33,549 nt of DNA from Gyrodactylus bullatarudis (taxonomy: Eukaryota; Platyhelminthes; Monogenea; Gyrodactylidea; Gyrodactylidae). The stretch's first letter is position 1; each line of letters opens with the position of its first letter. The stretch covers positions 1 through 33,549 of the forward strand of contig SSNU01000130.1 of assembly GCA_012064415.1 (NCBI GenBank). The letters are read 5' to 3'. The notes beneath the pieces are model-generated. The model did no database searches, was not told the DNA's origin, and saw nothing but the letters and a program-made list of their open reading frames with translations. This document shows, one piece after another, positions 29,352-33,549 of the stretch. A program made the translations under genes and the position numbers.

Positions 29352-30045
29352 CTAGTAGTTAATATGAAGATGGGAATTTATGATTTTTACAAAATTCTTA
29401 ATTTTTTCATCAAGAAATTGAATTTGATCAAGAATTTTGGAATCTAGATCATAAGGCCCTATTTCACGGTACGGAGAAAAGAATTTAGAAGAAATTAATT
29501 TTTAAGGAAAATACGGCAAATTTGAAATCTTGAAACAGCGCCAAATTTTTATTTTTTTGAAATTTGAGTTGAGATTTTTTGTTGATTTCAATATGAGAAA
29601 GTGATAAAAAGTTGATTTTTAGTCAAAGAAATTAAATATGCTGAAGCTGGTTTAAAGAATCACCCCATAATCGTGTCAAAATCAAATTTTGAATTTTTCA
29701 TCATTTTCCTTACTCGAAAGTCGATGAAATTTGATATTTCAAGATCCCTGAAAAATGACGAATTTATCAAACTTTTTATGATGATCATCTGTTTTTTTGT
29801 CTTTTTGTGATCCTAAAAATCAACTTTTGATCACTCTCTTACATTGAAATCAACAAAAAAATTTAACTCAAATTTCAAAAAAATAACAATTTGGCGCTGT
29901 TTCAAGATTTCAAATTTGCCGTATTTTCCCTAAAAATTGATTTTTTCTAAATTTTTTTTCTCCGTATCGTGAAAGAGGGCCTCATGATCTAGATTCCAAA
30001 AAATCTTGATCAAACTTGATTTCTTGATGAAAAAATTGAGAAGTA
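29352..30045 (+). mobile_element. Fold-back MITE, copy C (right end lost)
   Basis: Same orientation as copy B (5125) and very similar throughout. It keeps the 31-bp loop block missing in B and lacks about the last 40 bp of the right arm, breaking off after TTCTTGATGAAAAAATTGAG. It has no coding capacity and lies outside the receptor gene. Confidence 0.83.
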
Positions 30046-31533
30046 TTAAGTTGAAACTGTTAAGTCTTATTTATGAATTATTATGGAAACCAAATATCGC
30101 TCAAATATAACTTAATAATTTTATTCTCATCGAGGAAACCTTTAGAATAAATCAAAGAACTTTAAAGCATTTATTTAGTCAATTAATTCCATCAAATCAT
30201 AAATTATTATATGAAATCTGTTGATTAAATTCTGATAAATCCTGAATTTATTGTTTTACATTGATTCTTCAAAAAGCCTTATCATTGGCTCAAACATAAA
30301 TAATCATTTAGAGCAATTTAGAAAGTTTTTATTAAGCCGTGATGGATCCGAAGCATTTTCATAACTCATGAATCATAAGCATAATCATGAATCATAATCA
30401 CATTACTTAAAGATTATTTCATTCTTGGAGCTCTTATGACATTAACTTTTTCAAAGAATTTCATATCTCACAAAAAAGAAATTATGACAAAAAATTTATG
30501 GCGCGGAATTCAAATCTCAAAAAGGGGCTAATCTGTAAATAAGCCGCAACGACAAAAATAATAAGCATATTCATGATCCTCGTGAAATTCTGATTCAAAG
30601 AAATATGGTTTGCTAATATCGACTTTCGGAAGGGGTTAGCCTAATGCATATATCTCCAAAAAAAGAATAAGACCAGATTCAGAATCTGCGTCAGGATCCT
30701 CTTAGTGACATGCTGTGTAATTTTGATACACGATCAATTGAAACAGTTAATGTCGGATTATGTTAGAAGAAACTTAAATTAGTTTTATAAAAATATAAAA
30801 TAGAACTCAAAAAACTTTCTAGAAGTATGAATTACCGTACACCGCGAGAATCATGCAATGATGAATTCGTTTTAAGGTCTACTTACCGACACCGGAGATT
30901 TTATTCTAAATTGATGAATTAGTAATTCACATGAATTCATAACAAATTTCTGAATATCCAACTATGTTATTCAAGTTATTCAAAACTCAGGTTTTCCAAG
31001 CGTTTCTATGGTGATTATCTTCAAACAGATCAGATTAAGAACACTTCTCTAATGGAGTATGAAGATGAAAATTAATTATTTTTACAAAAAACTTAATAAT
31101 TTTCTACAGAAAGTCAGGAATAAAATTTTTTTCGAGTCCTATAATAAAATGAGCTCATAAATTGGTCGAATAATAAAGAATTTTTATTGAAGAACTTACG
31201 TGATCAAAATTTAACTATTTTTTAATAATCAAAACTGCGCCGAATTTTTTATTTTTTTTTGAAATCATAACATTTATTAAAGAGATTAAGTTTAACATAT
31301 AAAATCTGATATACATAATAAAATGAGTTCATAAGTTTTTAATATAATGAAAGACCCAACCAAAAGAGCTTCAGGTCACTGAAAAAATTATAGCTCCGGA
31401 TCAAAATCTAAATTGCCATAAATGAATCACAAACTTAGACAGTCAGGTCAGTCATCAACTCAACCATTGTCCATATAGAATACAAGGTTAAATTTTAAAG
31501 AAAAAAGGTCTCTGTAAAGAAAAGGGGATCTTA
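30046..31533. other. Decayed repeats, no gene
   Basis: A short tandem array of a CATGAATCATAA-type unit lies at about 30366-30400. Around 31058-31110 there is a degraded fold-back MITE arm (TATGAAGATGAAAATTAATT). No credible gene. Confidence 0.4.
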
Positions 31534-31866
31534 TTAAGCTAGATGATTATTCGAATAAAGAAGAGTTTTCGAATAATCTATTTTGGACCTGATAAATTTT
31601 ATAATACATTTAAGATCATTGAGGTTTTCACATTCTGATAGTTTAAAAACGGAATCAAGAAAACGAAAATGAGCGAGAAGAGGGTGATTGGAGAAAGAGG
31701 GCTTACGTAGACAGTAGTAATTATTAATATATGAATCCGCATGAGTTGAGAACATCATTATAATAAAAGCAGCCCTTCTGATCCATATGGGTTCTAGCCT
31801 AGAGATTGCAATTAAGGAGTTGTAAGAATCGAACCAAGGGAAAAGCGCGTGAAGAAAACGATTTCC
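31534..31866 (-). pseudogene. Non-LTR retrotransposon RT C-terminal fragment
   Basis: The minus strand reads NRFLHALFPWFDSYNSLIAI, then RLEPIWIRRAAFIIMMFSTH, ..., KIDYSKTLLYSNNHLA and a stop at 31534-31536. It aligns with the ends of copies 1 and 2 (YRFLHSLYPHIDSYNALI, GLNPLWVRRFAF, KIDYSKSLLY), but is clearly more diverged, so it is an older member or a sister family. About 110 residues survive; the RT palm is missing and the upper edge breaks within coding sequence. Confidence 0.75.
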
Positions 31867-31924
31867 ACTTTATTTTTTTGATTCAAAAATTGGCAAAATT
31901 GGTAAAAATATTTTCTTGATACAT

Positions 31925-32415
31925 AATTTCAATAGACTTGGACTAAATTTTTCAAAACTACTTAAATTGCCCATCGATATGATAAATTTAATCTTCAAGT
32001 ATTTTGATATTATCCAACCAAATTTAGCTTCAAAATACCTTTTCATGCTTCTGAAATAAGATAAAATTGTGAAATTTTTTAAAATTAAATCGTTAAATTA
32101 AAATCGTTATTATTATTTTTTTTTTAATTCATAATTATAACTTGAATTCTCATTATTTGCAAAGATGATTTAAATCCCATTAAAATTGTTTCTTCGATAA
32201 CTAAAAATGAAATTCCATCAATTATAATCAGTAAAAAGACGTTTTGTGATTTGAAAATTTTCAAAATTATAAGATTCTTATTCCAGAAGCATAGAAAGGT
32301 AAAGCATTGAAGCTAAATTTGGTGGGATAATAATATAATACTTGAAGATTAAATTTATCATATCGATGGGCGATTTGAGTAATTTTGCAAAATTTCGCTA
32401 AGTCTAGTATATATC
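31925..32415. repeat. Decayed fold-back element (~490 bp)
   Basis: The left arm at about 31930-32060 contains GCCCATCGATATGATAAATT and CCAAATTTAGCTTCAA. These are mirrored at about 32275-32412 with roughly four bases in five matching. The interior is low-complexity A/T. No gene. Confidence 0.65.
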
Positions 32416-33171
32416 GATTAAATCAATAAAAATTTCGACCTCTTAACCCTTATGCCCAAATTCGAATTCTTTGCCTTATACTGATCCAAAATATTAGCAT
32501 TCAATAGCTTCATATTTTCGAAATCGACAAAAAATTTAAACTAGAAGGTTGAAAATGTGGAAATATGGCGCATTAAATTTTCGGTCAATCTCCCTCGTGA
32601 TAACTGAAAAATTTCTTCTTGGTTGATTTCTCCAATGATGATGAATTTTTGTGAATTTCTTTTTGAATCGATAGTTTATAAAATGACAAATTTCTGTGAA
32701 CTTATCTGGTCACATTTCTCGCAACCTTTATAGCCAAATTTGAATTCTCTGTTTATTGATGATCCAAAATATCAGGATAAGATTACTTTAAATCTTTGAG
32801 TTTTTGGGCAGTTTTCATCAGCAATTCAACAAGCTTTAGGCATGATTTTTCAATATATAAACATACTAATTCTGAATTAATACTTCTTGAATACTTCTAC
32901 AGTTTTGTGAAATATTATCTTGAGAAGGTAATGAATCTGGTTCTTTGCTCGTGAATAAAACTGGCAAAAATTCTTCGCAAAAAGATACAAACCGATAAAG
33001 AAATTTTTGAACGGACTCAGTATGACCTGAAATATTCATCTGCGTAATTTTAGAAAATTCTGCCTAATTAATAAATCATTATTTTACGTTTATATTTAAA
33101 ATAAAAATAATTCCATATTTTGAATTCCAAAATCAATGATCTTTTATTTTACAAACCTTGTTCCTCGAACT
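32416..33171. other. No gene seen
   Basis: A/T-rich DNA without a supported feature. Confidence 0.35.
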
Positions 33172-33173
33172 TA

Positions 33174-33549
33174 CAGTCATTTTTCGATATTAGAGGAATC
33201 GTTGACAAAATTAGTGAACAAGTTCCCAAAATAAGAATAATTGAACGTGTAATTATCAAATGAGTTTATCAAAACTAGTGTACATTTTTTCGGATTTAGT
33301 GAAATGCTTAAACAAAATTACTGGAGAGTTTTACAATATTACAGAAGAATTTTTTTTATTGGAACATATTATTTTTATTGGAACACGAGTAATTACTAAT
33401 ACCCCCCCCCCCCCTAATTAAATATTATTTATCTCGACCAATCAAAATGCAGCAAGTGATTTCTATACATTTAGATAGGAAAATAAGTTAGTTTTTGTGA
33501 AAATGGGAAAATTCACTGTTTTCAGGGGAAAATGAGTGCCAAATCCATC
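33174..33549 (+). mobile_element. Left end of a transposon related to 20169-22019
   Basis: After TA (33172-33173) the sequence reads CAGTCATTTTTCGATATTAG, then recurring AAATTAGTG/GATTTAGTG units and GGAGAGTTTTACAATATTAC. This is the same order as in the 332-bp inverted repeat of the transposon at 20169, but diverged. The window ends before any transposase or right end. A run of 13 C (33402-33414) lies within it. Confidence 0.65.

Overview
The window is strongly A+T-rich animal DNA (about seven bases in ten or more by eye). It holds one recognisable host gene, spliced, on the minus strand. The rest is mostly transposable-element DNA in several stages of decay. There are no bacterial signals such as operons or ribosome-binding sites. 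The host gene is a rhodopsin-class GPCR of the neuropeptide Y / neuropeptide F / RYamide type, so the source is an invertebrate or other bilaterian animal. A 32-base intron inferred inside one transposase hints at a lineage that can splice very short introns. The species cannot be fixed from the sequence.

Layout. 1-600: a possible Penelope-type reverse transcriptase scrap, then the dead 3' end of a mariner. 1735-2562: two fold-back elements. 3667-4401: last GPCR exon (TM4-TM7, stop). 4402-25867: one 21.5 kb phase-0 intron filled with mobile DNA. It contains a fold-back MITE (5125), a hammerhead-ribozyme-like relic (8129), three copies of a non-LTR retrotransposon family (8553, 9250 and 11762; the last two tail to tail), a run of long inverted-repeat elements (13176, 13567, 15352, 16039, 17128, 19023), and two large Tc1/mariner-type transposons (20169-22019, with 332-bp inverted repeats and a spliced transposase; 22670-24623, with another fold-back element nested in it). 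A tRNA-like/SINE-like scrap (24980) and a small MITE (25589) end 42 bp from the GPCR splice donor. 25868-26314: first coding GPCR exon (N terminus, TM1-TM3, DRF). 26315-33549: upstream DNA with further repeats, a third copy of the 690-bp fold-back MITE, a retrotransposon 3' fragment, and the left end of a transposon related to the one at 20169.

The two GPCR exons join in frame exactly after the TM3 DRFQ motif to give a predicted 393-residue, seven-helix receptor. The exon ends match splice consensus well, so the gene looks alive despite the TE load. All transposase and RT genes have at least one defect, except that the second RT copy is open from motif A to its stop. No new defence or metabolic system is evident. 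The points most worth checking are the TE-packed receptor intron, the tiny transposase intron, the hammerhead-like relic and the very long perfect palindromes.
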